A stretch of DNA of 15,458 bases from Anaerobacillus sp. (GTDB lineage: Bacteria; Bacillota; Bacilli; Bacillales_H; Anaerobacillaceae). Of this stretch, positions 7,692 to 13,944 are shown piece after piece (position 1 is the first letter of the stretch; the number at the start of each line of letters is the position of its first letter). The notes beneath the pieces are model-generated. The model saw only the letters and a program-made list of their open reading frames with translations, was not told the DNA's origin and did not search any database. Position numbers and translations under genes: made by a program. Location of the stretch: positions 1 to 15,458 of the forward strand of contig SKOL01000510.1 of the NCBI GenBank assembly GCA_007120055.1, given 5' to 3'.

Positions 7692-7743
7692 AAATACGGA
7701 TGATATTAAGAAGGGGGAGTTCTTAGTATCATCCGTATTTTTT
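7692..7743 (+). terminator. Strong terminator of the catabolic operon
   Basis: Arms 7692-7712 and 7720-7740 (AAATACGGATGATA...) pair over 21 positions with a single G-T pair around GGGGGAG, then a T run. It ends the TRAP/amidohydrolase block. It could also serve the minus-strand small ORF beginning at 7831. Confidence 0.88.
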
Positions 7744-7750
7744 ATATCAA

Positions 7751-7831
7751 TTAACTTTCAGTAGTATTCATTTCTTGTTTGGCGTCCTCTAGCATTTGAT
7801 TAATGTTTTCAATGTATTCCCGTAAACTCAT
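7751..7831 (-). CDS. Possible 26-residue protein
   Basis: A short minus-strand frame encodes MSLREYIENINQMLEDAKQE followed by MNTTES. It begins with ATG and has an AAAAAAGGAGCG ribosome site 11 bases upstream, better than chance for random DNA. It is predicted to be one amphipathic, mostly acidic helix with no membrane segment. An AT-rich, promoter-like stretch lies above it, and its 3' end abuts the shared terminator. I do not recognise it. It could be a genuine small regulatory protein or a chance ORF. Confidence 0.45.
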   Translation of the reverse strand: MSLREYIENINQMLEDAKQEMNTTES

Positions 7832-7922
7832 TTTTAAGCACGCTCCTTTTTTGTTCTTGGTATAATTATCACCAAAACATTAAACTATTAAACTATCATT
7901 TTAAATTTTTTTTATAGAATTT

Positions 7923-8016
7923 AATGAATTTCATAATTGAATATTATCGCTATATCAAACTATATGGAGTTGCGTTAAACGGGTAGGGCTCAATTTAGGT
8001 AATAATGAAATTCACT
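7923..8016 (+). mobile_element. MITE-like element, copy A
   Basis: About 94 bases bounded by terminal inverted repeats AATGAATTTCATAATT (7923-7938) and AATAATGAAATTCACT (8001-8016), 14 of 16 matching. The inner part shares GGCTCA-TTT-GGTAAT and an ATATAG-TTGCGT-like section with the reverse complement of 15341-15457. It contains no ORF. Size, terminal repeats and a second copy fit a non-autonomous miniature transposon. Copy A appears internally shortened relative to copy B. Confidence 0.65.
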
Positions 8017-8201
8017 CAATTAGCTTAGTTCTGATTCGCTAAGTAATTTGACAAAGATTTTTCTTATTAACGCTTTCTCGGCAGGAGATGTTTGTTCTTG
8101 CGATGTTTCTATCGTTAAGAGTAACTATCGATTATGCTTTGAATTTTTTTGGGGGGAATAGTTGAGCTAAGTCGGTCGGATATTGGCGATAGTAACAAAT
8201 A

Positions 8202-8240
8202 AATAGGAGCACTAACCTTTTTAGGGGTAGCGCTCCTATT
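8202..8240 (-). terminator. Hairpin terminator downstream of the coiled-coil gene
   Basis: AATAGGAGCACTAACC (8202-8217) pairs with GGGGTAGCGCTCCTATT (8224-8240) with few mismatches. On the minus strand it lies about 78 bases after the stop of the coiled-coil gene, its likely client. The GCGCTAACC-type stem resembles the orphan terminator at 1611-1660. Confidence 0.6.
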
Positions 8241-8317
8241 AAAATAACTTGGGACGCATTATTCATGTGGAAAATCGAGATGCTTCTTGCGGAGATAGAA
8301 ATTAGATTTTATTAAAG

Positions 8318-8581
8318 TCATTGATTGCTTAATTGTCCTTTAATATTTGCAATTTCTCTTTCGTTTCGTACGGTCTTTTCCCAAATAAAGTCTTGATCAT
8401 TTTCAAGCGACTTAAAACTGCCTAGAAGCTCTTTGTGTCGTTCCTCATTTTTTTCCTTTTCCTTTTGAAACTCATCTTTCAAACTTTGGATATCGCCCTT
8501 CATTTCTTGAAAGTCAGATTGCATGTTTCCCACGATTTGAGTTAATTGAGTCAGCATTTCTTCTACTTTTCCATTACTCAT
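8318..8581 (-). CDS. Small coiled-coil protein, function unknown
   Basis: 87 residues, highly charged and with heptad-like hydrophobic spacing throughout (EEMLTQLTQIVGNMQSDFQ, then MKGDIQSLKDEFQKEKEKNE), so a long coiled coil is expected. No cysteines, signal peptide or membrane segment. An excellent AAAGGAGGTGAGGATAA site precedes the ATG, and a TATAAT (minus strand, 8605-8610) lies about 24 bases upstream as a possible -10, though no clear -35 was found. Similar short hypothetical coiled-coil proteins are common in bacilli. It could scaffold a partner; no target is evident. Confidence 0.85.
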   Translation of the reverse strand: MSNGKVEEMLTQLTQIVGNMQSDFQEMKGDIQSLKDEFQKEKEKNEERHKELLGSFKSLENDQDFIWEKTVRNEREIANIKGQLSNQ

Positions 8582-8679
8582 TTATCCTCACCTCCTTTGT
8601 ACTTATTATACAAGAAAATTTAATACTATACATTAGGAAATCTTTTGGGTTTGGTGCTAGGAAGAAATGGGGGGAGTTC

Positions 8680-8757
8680 GGAAGCAAGGGGACGGTTCTT
8701 CTTCATTGGTACACCGATTCTTTACATGCTTGAGTGGCAGCGGTTCTGGTGCTTCCT
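8680..8757 (+). repeat. R2 repeat pair
   Basis: GAAGCAAGGGGACGGTTCTT at 8681-8700 is a near-exact R2 start. A worn second copy, CAGCGGTTCTGGTGCTTCC, ends at about 8757. The outer GGAAGC (8680-8685) and GCTTCC (8751-8756) are complementary, so the pair could fold into one long hairpin. It lies just upstream of the Uma2 promoter. Confidence 0.7.
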
Positions 8758-8824
8758 ATAGCACATTAGGTAGGTGATCGTTACTTTGCTACCTTACGGA
8801 TTTACAGATTGTGGTTTCAAGTAT

Positions 8825-8832
8825 GCTATAAT
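8825..8832 (+). promoter_or_regulatory. Extended -10 promoter of the Uma2 gene
   Basis: TGCTATAAT is a perfect extended -10 (TGnTATAAT). No good -35 is present at 17 bases, as extended -10 promoters tolerate. Transcription would start near 8839, so the in-frame TTG at 8832 cannot be the translation start. Confidence 0.6.
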
Positions 8833-8858
8833 TGTATAAAAAGGTAGAGGTGGTAACA

Positions 8859-9443
8859 TTGACTGCAATGGATCGTAAAGCCCCTAACACATACTCGTAT
8901 GCTGACTACTTACAATGGCCTGAAGATAACCGAATAGAGTTAATCGACGGAGTTCCTTTTATGATGACACCAGCGCCCTCTAGACTACATCAGCAAATAG
9001 TATTAGAACTTGGGCGTCAATTTGCTAATTATTTAAAGGGGAACACATGCGAAGTAAATATTGCTCCTTTTGATGTTCGCTTGTCAGACAATGCGGGGGC
9101 AAAGGATGATGAAGTATTTACAGTGGTCCAACCTGATTTAGTAGTTGTTTGTAATGAGTCAAAAATAGATGAGCGTGGGTGTAACGGTGCACCAGATCTA
9201 ATTATTGAAGTCTTATCTCCATCCAATGTAGCACATGATTATATTCGAAAGATGGATTTATATGAAAAGAGTGGAGTTAAAGAGTATTGGATTGTCCATC
9301 CCATTGATCAAATCGTTATGGTTTATTATTTAGAAGACGGAAAGTATGGACGACCAATGATTTATGATCGTAAAAACACTGTTGAAGTTAAGACTGTTTC
9401 GGGTTTGGAGATTGACTTTGAGAAGGTTTTTGATCGAAGCTAA
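8859..9443 (+). CDS. Uma2-family (DUF820) PD-(D/E)XK-like protein
   Basis: About 194 residues from a TTG at 8859, chosen because GAGGTGG sits 6-7 bases upstream and because the extended -10 places the mRNA start after the longer frame's TTG at 8832. An ATG nine bases later is the alternative. The sequence has the Uma2 order: YADYLQWPEDNRIELIDGVP, SRLHQQIVLELGRQFANYL, VQPDLVVVC, APDLIIEVLSPSN, and RKMDLYEKSGVKEYWIVHP. The Asp of QPDLVVV, the Glu of IIEVLSPS and the Lys of RKMDLYEKSGV correspond to the restriction-endonuclease-like core, so a nuclease fold is likely. The biological role of the family is not established. The gene stands alone among repeats, suggesting that it is accessory. An R1 repeat begins right after its stop. 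Confidence 0.9.
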   Translation: MTAMDRKAPNTYSYADYLQWPEDNRIELIDGVPFMMTPAPSRLHQQIVLELGRQFANYLKGNTCEVNIAPFDVRLSDNAGAKDDEVFTVVQPDLVVVCNESKIDERGCNGAPDLIIEVLSPSNVAHDYIRKMDLYEKSGVKEYWIVHPIDQIVMVYYLEDGKYGRPMIYDRKNTVEVKTVSGLEIDFEKVFDRS

Positions 9444-9451
9444 TAGGTGCT

Positions 9452-9483
9452 GGTGCCAGGCACTTAACTTAACTTATAACTTA
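9452..9483 (+). repeat. R1 repeat after the Uma2 gene
   Basis: GGTGCCAGGCAC followed by TTAACTTAACTTATAACTT starts nine bases after the Uma2 stop codon and ends where intron-like sequence begins, so it may mark the 5' truncation point of the intron relic. Confidence 0.85.
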
Positions 9484-9795
9484 TTGCGCCTTGATTATGA
9501 CAGGTAGCTGATTTTCTCTTATCGGATTGGTTCGACTCAATTGATTTGATAGAAGCGAGCGACATACTTCCGGTCTGAGGAACACGAACTTCATACAAGG
9601 CTAAGTATCATTGGGTGAGTTAGCTAAACAAAACGAAGCCCTTTCTGTCGAAGGTGATACATAGTAAATGAAGCAGATAGATGGAAGGAAAGATTGTACT
9701 CTTACCTGGGGAGATCTGGCTGATAAGCCGAGTGACCTCGGTAACCTATTTTAGTGAAAAATAGCTGAACAGTCAGAAGTCAGCAGAGGTCATAG
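9484..9795 (+). mobile_element. Truncated group II intron ribozyme relic (5' half)
   Basis: This stretch resembles the 5' half (domains I-III, before the reverse transcriptase ORF) of bacterial group II introns, recalled from ACTTCATACAAGGCTAAGTA, TCTGTCGAAGGTGATAC, ACCTGGGGAGATCTGGC and AGAAGTCAGCAGAGGTCATA. Stems can be read directly: GTATCA 9605-9610 with TGATAC 9655-9660; GGCT/AGCC 9718-9729; CCGAG 9728-9732 with CTCGG 9737-9741; CTATTTT 9746-9752 with AAAATAG 9758-9764; GCTGA 9764-9768 with TCAGC 9780-9784. No reverse transcriptase ORF and no domain V/VI follow: the similarity stops at about 9795 and a pseudogene begins. It is therefore a dead fragment. GCGCC at about 9485 may be what remains of the GTGCG 5' end. 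Confidence 0.75.
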
Positions 9796-9798
9796 ATA

Positions 9799-10330
9799 TT
9801 ATGCATACCTACCGTAACCGAATATAGAGTCCTGTTTCTTTTCTTCCTCGGTATCAATTCCTGCCACTTCTTTTATCGTATCAAGTAAAGGTTTATGAGA
9901 TAAAATACTTTCATCCCAACAAACATAAGAAGCCCCCGATATTTTATTTTCAAACTGCTTTCCACCGAGTTTTTCTCCTAGTTTAGTGATTACCTAACCA
10001 TTGTCACTTTTTTTCTTAAACCCTATTCAGATAAAATCGGATTAACTCTAAATCGGCATATACCAAGATGATTGCTTAGTGCAGATGCTCCGAGCATTTT
10101 AGTCTCTTCACCTTCGTCATCATCTGAGTAATTATTGCCTGGATCATCCCAAGCAATATAGGTTCCAAGTTTTGGCCTCTTGCTTCCTAAAGTGCAACTG
10201 GTATTCGAAATAGACGCTTTAAGAAAGGATGGTCCGAGATCGCTAGTAACATCGGTTTTTATTATAGAAATTACCTTTTAGTAAAAAAATTTCTTTTCCT
10301 TCTAAGAGTTGATTAATAATCCCTGTGAAA
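9799..10330 (-). pseudogene. Frameshifted gene remnant, family not recognised
   Basis: The minus strand encodes pieces of one protein in different frames. The first, near 10320-10260, reads INQLLEGKEIFLLKGNFYNK. After a frame change comes TDVTSDLGPSFLKASISNT, then GTYIAWDDPGNNYSDDDEGE, then LGASALSNHLGICRFRVNP, ending at a TAG near 10030. After another shift and an in-frame TAG come VITKLGEKLGGKQFENKISG, ASYVCWDESILSHKPLLDTI, and an end IFGYGRYA with TAA at 9799-9801. The residue make-up and the sensible C-terminus look like a once-real protein of at least 170 residues, with at least one frameshift and one nonsense mutation. No start was found. Function unknown. Confidence 0.6.
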
Positions 10331-10357
10331 GAAGCATGAGAACCTTCCCTGTGCTTC
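10331..10357 (-). repeat. R2 repeat, inverted
   Basis: GAAGCATGAGAACCTTCCCT followed by GTGCTTC is the reverse complement of an R2 unit with a few changes. Its GAAGCA/TGCTTC-type ends are intact. It separates the pseudogene from the promoter of the TerB-like operon. Confidence 0.75.
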
Positions 10358-10377
10358 CCCCCCTTCCCTAAAAAAAT

Positions 10378-10406
10378 CTGACAAAATTTGATAATTATTA
10401 TAAAAT
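10378..10406 (+). promoter_or_regulatory. Promoter of the TerB-like operon
   Basis: CTGACA (10378-10383), a 17-base spacer and TAAAAT (10401-10406) form a plausible sigma-A promoter. The expected start near 10413 lies inside the inverted repeat at 10410-10435. The leader to the first start codon would be about 130 bases. A second reading (TTGATA 10388, TAAATA 10411) is also possible. Confidence 0.5.
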
Positions 10407-10409
10407 AGA

Positions 10410-10435
10410 ATAAATAGGTAAGTTTACCTATTTAT
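10410..10435. promoter_or_regulatory. 26-bp inverted repeat over the transcription start
   Basis: ATAAATAGGTAA (10410-10421) and TTACCTATTTAT (10424-10435) are perfect 12-base inverted arms around GT. Overlapping the predicted transcription start, it reads like an operator for a dimeric repressor; no regulator gene is nearby on this strand. It lacks a GC-rich stem and T run, so a terminator is less likely. Confidence 0.6.
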
Positions 10436-10545
10436 ATGCTAGGGATAAAAAAACCATCTTTTGAACTGTATTTTTCATATCGTTATTCCTAGAATAGTAG
10501 TTTCTGAATCTTAAAACCACCACAATAAATAAGGAGGCTTTTTCA

Positions 10546-10944
10546 ATGTTTTTACACTACTTAAACACTGAAGAAAAAAATGCATTTTTAGAACTCGCTC
10601 ATTTGATCGCGATGTCTAACGGTGTCGTTGACGAAAAAGAACAAGAGTTAATCGGAGCATATTGTCAAGAAATGGGCTTACCTGTTGGAGAAGCTCAACT
10701 AGAACAACTTAAATATGATGAAATTATTCAAACTTTCTCCTCAGATCAAGCCAAAAAAGTAGTTTTTGCAGAAGCGGTTGCTTTAGCGTTTGCTGATGGA
10801 GTCTATCACCTTGAGCAACAAGAGCTCGTCGCTCAAATTAAAGATAGTTTTGGTTTTGATGACAACTATTACGACCAAGTGAAAGCTTGGGTGCAAAAGG
10901 TCAATGAAACAGTCGTGGAAGGTACACAATTAGTAGGAATTTAA
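10546..10944 (+). CDS. TerB-like protein
   Basis: 132 residues, all-helical and acidic, with no signal or membrane segment. Two related halves carry the TerB-type acidic pattern: AMSNGVVDEKEQELI (about 22-36) and AFADGVYHLEQQELV (about 81-95), each with an Asp/Glu cluster after a Gly-Val turn, as in the metal-binding TerB fold. TerB-like proteins occur in tellurite-resistance loci and in many membrane-linked stress or conflict systems; the biochemical role is not settled. A strong AAGGAGG site precedes the ATG. It is first of a same-strand run with two glycine-rich proteins and a cysteine-cluster protein, 19 bases ahead of the next gene. A tellurite function is not implied. Confidence 0.75.
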   Translation: MFLHYLNTEEKNAFLELAHLIAMSNGVVDEKEQELIGAYCQEMGLPVGEAQLEQLKYDEIIQTFSSDQAKKVVFAEAVALAFADGVYHLEQQELVAQIKDSFGFDDNYYDQVKAWVQKVNETVVEGTQLVGI

Positions 10945-10963
10945 TACTAGAGGAGGGATTGTA

Positions 10964-11983
10964 ATGCCACTTCCATTAATACCAGCAATTGTAGCAGGCG
11001 CAGCGGCTGTTTCTACGGCTGTAGGAGCTAAAAAGGGTGTAGATGCTACTAAAAATATGAAAGAAACAAAATCGATTTTAGAAGATCTAGAAAGACGCTA
11101 TAAACGTGCATTTGATACTTTTGAATTACAAAAAGAAAGCTCGAACGCAACCTTTGAAGAGGTTGGAAAAACAAAGCTTTACATACTTACTGATACATTC
11201 CCGACGTTCACACGTGAGTTTGGTAAACTAAAAAACGTCAATTTTTCCGATAAGACAAAATTTGATTCGCTTAATTCGATTCCAGATAGTCACCAGTTAC
11301 TGCGTGATGTTGAAAAGCAATCGGTGAAAGCGGCCGAAGTATTAAGTGCAGGGTTATCTTCGTTAGCAGGTGGTGCCGTCGCTGCTTTTGGTGCCGTCGG
11401 TGCCACGACGGCGTTTGCTAGTGCCTCGACGGGTACGGCGATTGCTACATTGTCAGGTGTTGCTGCTAAAAACGCGACATTAGCCTTTTTAGGTGGTGGA
11501 GCTCTTAAAGCAGGTGGTCTAGGAGTTGCTGGTGGAATGACCGTTCTGGGTGGAATTGCACTAGCGCCAGCGATTGCTATCGGTGGAATGCTTTTTGAAT
11601 CGAATACGAGAAAGAAGCTAGAAGAAGCGAAGAGTGAACGAGCAAAAATCAATACGGAGATTGAAAAATTAAATAAAGGTGCTGACTTAATGTCGACGCT
11701 TCAATCGAAAGCCAACCAAGTCAATGTCCTTTTAGGTGAGGTACAGATGTTATTTTCAACATCGATCCAAAGGCTTCAAGAGATTGTTTCTGTAGAAGGT
11801 ACTGATTACGAAAACTTTAGGAAAGAAAGTCAAGACGCGGTGTTTCAAACGTACCAAATCGCAGCGATTATGAAAAAGCTTCTCGATCAGTCACTCATTA
11901 ACGAGCAAGGAAAACTGAACACGGCAGTAAATTCAACACTCATCGACACGAAGAGGTTTGTTGATGAGTTAAATAGAAAATAA
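10964..11983 (+). CDS. Glycine/alanine-rich hydrophobic-core protein with coiled coil
   Basis: 339 residues, family not recognised. Layout: a short hydrophobic Ala/Gly stretch (about 4-22), a charged helical region (30-115), a long small-residue hydrophobic core (about 118-210, such as AGLSSLAGGAVAAFGAVGA and GGLGVAGGMTVLGGIALAP) with GxxxG-type spacing, then a coiled coil (about 214-262, KKLEEAKSERAKINTEIEKL) and a helical C-terminus. This helices-hairpin-helices plan suggests reversible or oligomeric membrane insertion, as in alpha-helical pore formers, but no homology to them is claimed. There is no clear signal peptide. AGAGGAGGG precedes the ATG. Its design resembles that of the larger protein at 12167, so the two may be partners. 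Confidence 0.85.
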   Translation: MPLPLIPAIVAGAAAVSTAVGAKKGVDATKNMKETKSILEDLERRYKRAFDTFELQKESSNATFEEVGKTKLYILTDTFPTFTREFGKLKNVNFSDKTKFDSLNSIPDSHQLLRDVEKQSVKAAEVLSAGLSSLAGGAVAAFGAVGATTAFASASTGTAIATLSGVAAKNATLAFLGGGALKAGGLGVAGGMTVLGGIALAPAIAIGGMLFESNTRKKLEEAKSERAKINTEIEKLNKGADLMSTLQSKANQVNVLLGEVQMLFSTSIQRLQEIVSVEGTDYENFRKESQDAVFQTYQIAAIMKKLLDQSLINEQGKLNTAVNSTLIDTKRFVDELNRK

Positions 11984-12064
11984 ATGCTTTGTTTTTAGGG
12001 CTGAAGCTCGGGACGACAAAGTAGAAATAGTAGTTAGTTTAGAAGGTTAAAAGTAAGGCATATC

Positions 12065-12129
12065 GGCTCGATATAACGAGTCTAATACTGTATGATTCGC
12101 AGTGCGTAAAATCAATTTTTACGTCCTGC
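12065..12129 (+). other. Hairpins in the gap before the second glycine-rich gene
   Basis: Two foldable segments lie in the 183-base gap: GGCTCG/CGAGTC (12065-12082) and GCAGTGCGTAAAA (12099-12111) with TTTTACGTCCTGC (12117-12129), the second having a two-base internal mismatch. Neither has a strong T run, so they may be processing or attenuation structures. The rest of the gap shows nothing clear. Confidence 0.35.
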
Positions 12130-12166
12130 GTCTTTCATTTTTAAAAGAAATGAGGTGTTGAAACTC

Positions 12167-13582
12167 GTGAGTAGAAGTCATCATTCAAAGCAACATTCAC
12201 AATTTTTTTCAGCGACCCAATTGGTCTCACAATTTGTTGAGAATTATGCCACATCTAGTTATGAGACAAAACAAGGGATGGACCTACTTTTAAAAGTAGC
12301 GAAGCAGTATGAAAACTGTAAACCTAGTCATACGCAAGGTCGACTTTTTGAAATCATTGAGACTACGAAGTTCAATGCAAAAGCAGCTCAGTTAGGTGAA
12401 AAGGTACGAGCGATGACGACCGAAGCACTTGGTGATCCCCATGCGAAAGCTGATATTTTAATCAAAGAAGGCGAAAAGATCTTAAAAGAAGTGCAAGCAA
12501 AATCAAGTGAAAAAGCGCCATGGCTTGCTAACGCTGTTCGCAGGGAAGATTATGGTGACATGGACCGTCTCGTCAATAGCGATAAAGTGGATCGTGTGAA
12601 AGAGTTAGTCGATAAGCGCGCCGCATCAAAGGGTATCTATAGTGATGATTATGCAAAAGCTAGCGAACATTTAAAAGGTGAGTTGAAATCTGGGAATATC
12701 TCTAGTGGTGGTACAACACATCAAGAAGCGCTAGACGCAGCAAAGGACCCGTCAAAATTTGCTTTAAAAACGAATACGGCACAGTTTGGCAAGCAAATGT
12801 TTAATGCAGCACGAGACGGGGCCATTGCTGGAGCAATCGTTGGTGGCGGAGTTTCGGCAATTTCTGAAGGAGTTCAAGTTTTTCAAGGGAAAAAAAGTTT
12901 GAAAGATGGAGCGGCGAAAGTAGGAGAGAACGCAGCAAAAGCGAGTGCTAACTCCGCGGTTGTTGCTGGGTTAGGTAAAGGTATTTCTTATATCGGGCAG
13001 AACACGATTTTAATGAAAGGGAATGTGGCGACATCGATTGCGGCATCGGCTGTTCATATTACAAGTAGTACGATTAAGTATGTTAAAGGCGAAATTTCTT
13101 CTGATGAGTATGTTCATGACCTCGGTGAAACAGGGGTTTCGACACTATCGGGGATTTATGCCGGCATGGCTGCGGGTGTTATTTTTGGACCAGGTGGAGC
13201 GGTTGTCGGTGGGGTTATCGGCTTATTAGCGGGAAAAGAAGCCTATAATGCGCTCACACTCGCCCAAAAAGATTTGAACCTTACCATAGAGGAAAGAAAA
13301 AGAGCCGAAGAACTGAGCGAAATTTTAATAGCGCAAATTAGAGAAGAACAACAAGCGTTACAAAAATTAATAGAGTCGGAAATTGAAGAAGTGAAAGGGT
13401 TAACTAGTGTCGTACGACAATTGAATGCTAGCCTTACGACAGCGGATTTCACCGCAGAAGCTCACAACATTAACTCAGCGATCTTGACCTTAGCAGATAC
13501 GTTGAATGTCGAGTTTCAGTACAAGACGAAAGAAGAGTTCGATCGTTTCATGTTAAACGATGACGAGGCATTACAGCTATGA
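12167..13582 (+). CDS. Large glycine-zipper/coiled-coil protein, function unknown
   Basis: 471 residues from GTG at 12167. The longer frame's GTG at 12155 is part of the GAGGTG ribosome site itself (12152-12157), which lies 9 bases before 12167, so the later start is chosen. Residues 1-200 are hydrophilic and helical. Glycine-rich hydrophobic stretches follow at 217-235 (AGAIVGGGVSAIS), 254-300 and 323-356 (SGIYAGMAAGVIFGPGGAVV, then GGVIGLLAG), the last a textbook glycine zipper. Residues 365-412 form a charged coiled coil (IEERKRAEELSEILIAQIRE). No signal peptide, no catalytic motif. The layout parallels the 339-residue protein upstream, so a two-component membrane-active assembly is possible (inference). 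Its stop overlaps the next start by four bases. Confidence 0.85.
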   Translation: MSRSHHSKQHSQFFSATQLVSQFVENYATSSYETKQGMDLLLKVAKQYENCKPSHTQGRLFEIIETTKFNAKAAQLGEKVRAMTTEALGDPHAKADILIKEGEKILKEVQAKSSEKAPWLANAVRREDYGDMDRLVNSDKVDRVKELVDKRAASKGIYSDDYAKASEHLKGELKSGNISSGGTTHQEALDAAKDPSKFALKTNTAQFGKQMFNAARDGAIAGAIVGGGVSAISEGVQVFQGKKSLKDGAAKVGENAAKASANSAVVAGLGKGISYIGQNTILMKGNVATSIAASAVHITSSTIKYVKGEISSDEYVHDLGETGVSTLSGIYAGMAAGVIFGPGGAVVGGVIGLLAGKEAYNALTLAQKDLNLTIEERKRAEELSEILIAQIREEQQALQKLIESEIEEVKGLTSVVRQLNASLTTADFTAEAHNINSAILTLADTLNVEFQYKTKEEFDRFMLNDDEALQL

Positions 13583-13857
13583 GTAATTTTCCTTGCAACG
13601 AATGTGGCGCTTGCTGTAAAAGTCTAAAAGGAATCGAATCATTCAGCGAACTAGATCGCGGCGATGGCGTTTGTAAACATTTCAATGATCTTACAAAGCG
13701 GTGCTCGATCTACAACGAGCGCCCCTTACTTTGTAACATCGATAAAGCCTACGTTACTTTATTCGCTGATCAAATGTCGAAAGAACAGTATTATGAAATT
13801 AATATAAGGTCATGCAACGAACTTCAAGAAAAGCAAGGGCAGGTGCCAGGCACTTAA
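13579..13857 (+). CDS. YkgJ-type cysteine-cluster protein with repeat-encoded tail
   Basis: 92 residues. The N-terminus has CNECGACC (6-13), the CxxCxxCC signature, followed by VCKHF, TKRCSIYNERPLLC and a later RSCNE, as in the YkgJ family predicted to bind zinc or an iron-sulfur cluster. Members are often linked to metal-dependent modification or metal handling, but the exact role is unknown. The ATG overlaps the previous stop (ATGA), so translation is coupled, making it part of the TerB-like operon. The last codons (QGQVPGT) and the stop come from an inserted R1 repeat; the native stop has been displaced. Confidence 0.85.
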   Translation: MSNFPCNECGACCKSLKGIESFSELDRGDGVCKHFNDLTKRCSIYNERPLLCNIDKAYVTLFADQMSKEQYYEINIRSCNELQEKQGQVPGT

Positions 13858-13892
13858 GGACAGGTGCCAGGCACTTAACTTATTAACTTATC
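13829..13892 (+). repeat. Tandem R1 repeats at the 3' end of the cysteine-cluster gene
   Basis: A cut-down R2 start (AAGCAAGGG) runs into one R1 core (13842-13853) that ends the gene, and a second R1 (13862-13873) with two AACTTATT-type units follows. Both lie between the coding region and the terminator. Confidence 0.88.
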
Positions 13893-13899
13893 GAATAAT

Positions 13900-13938
13900 A
13901 AAGCCACCCTGATGAGAGAAGCTTCAGGGTGGCTTTTT
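13900..13938 (+). terminator. Terminator of the TerB-like operon
   Basis: AAAGCCACCCTGA (13900-13912) pairs perfectly with TCAGGGTGGCTTT (13924-13936), followed by T residues. The A/T flanks may let it also stop the convergent symporter transcript. Confidence 0.88.
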
Positions 13939-13944
13939 ACTACT

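Larger units (their letters stand above)
7832..8317. other. Gene-poor stretch with MITE-like element and terminator
   Basis: This 486-base AT-rich interval holds the leader of the 26-residue ORF, a MITE-like element (7923-8016) and a hairpin terminator (8202-8240). Between the last two I see no supported gene; a 25-codon plus-strand frame at about 8089 has its AGGAG directly against the ATG and was not called. Confidence 0.65.

Noticed and set aside
8089..8166. 25-codon plus-strand ORF beginning MFVLAMFLSLRV
   Set aside because: The AGGAG touches the ATG, leaving no spacing, and there is no promoter or conserved context.
10439..10492. Inverted arms CTAGGGATAA / TTATTCCTAG as a riboswitch or second operator
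   Set aside because: Ten-base arms with one mismatch, a 34-base loop and no recognisable riboswitch core; too weak to call.
10546..10944. Tellurite resistance operon
   Set aside because: Only a TerB-like fold is supported; no TerC, TerD or other ter genes are present.
11290..11652. Minus-strand 120-codon ORF, Pro/Ala-rich
   Set aside because: It is a mirror of the Gly/Ala-rich core of the 339-residue protein; its composition is explained by antisense reading of GC-rich codons.
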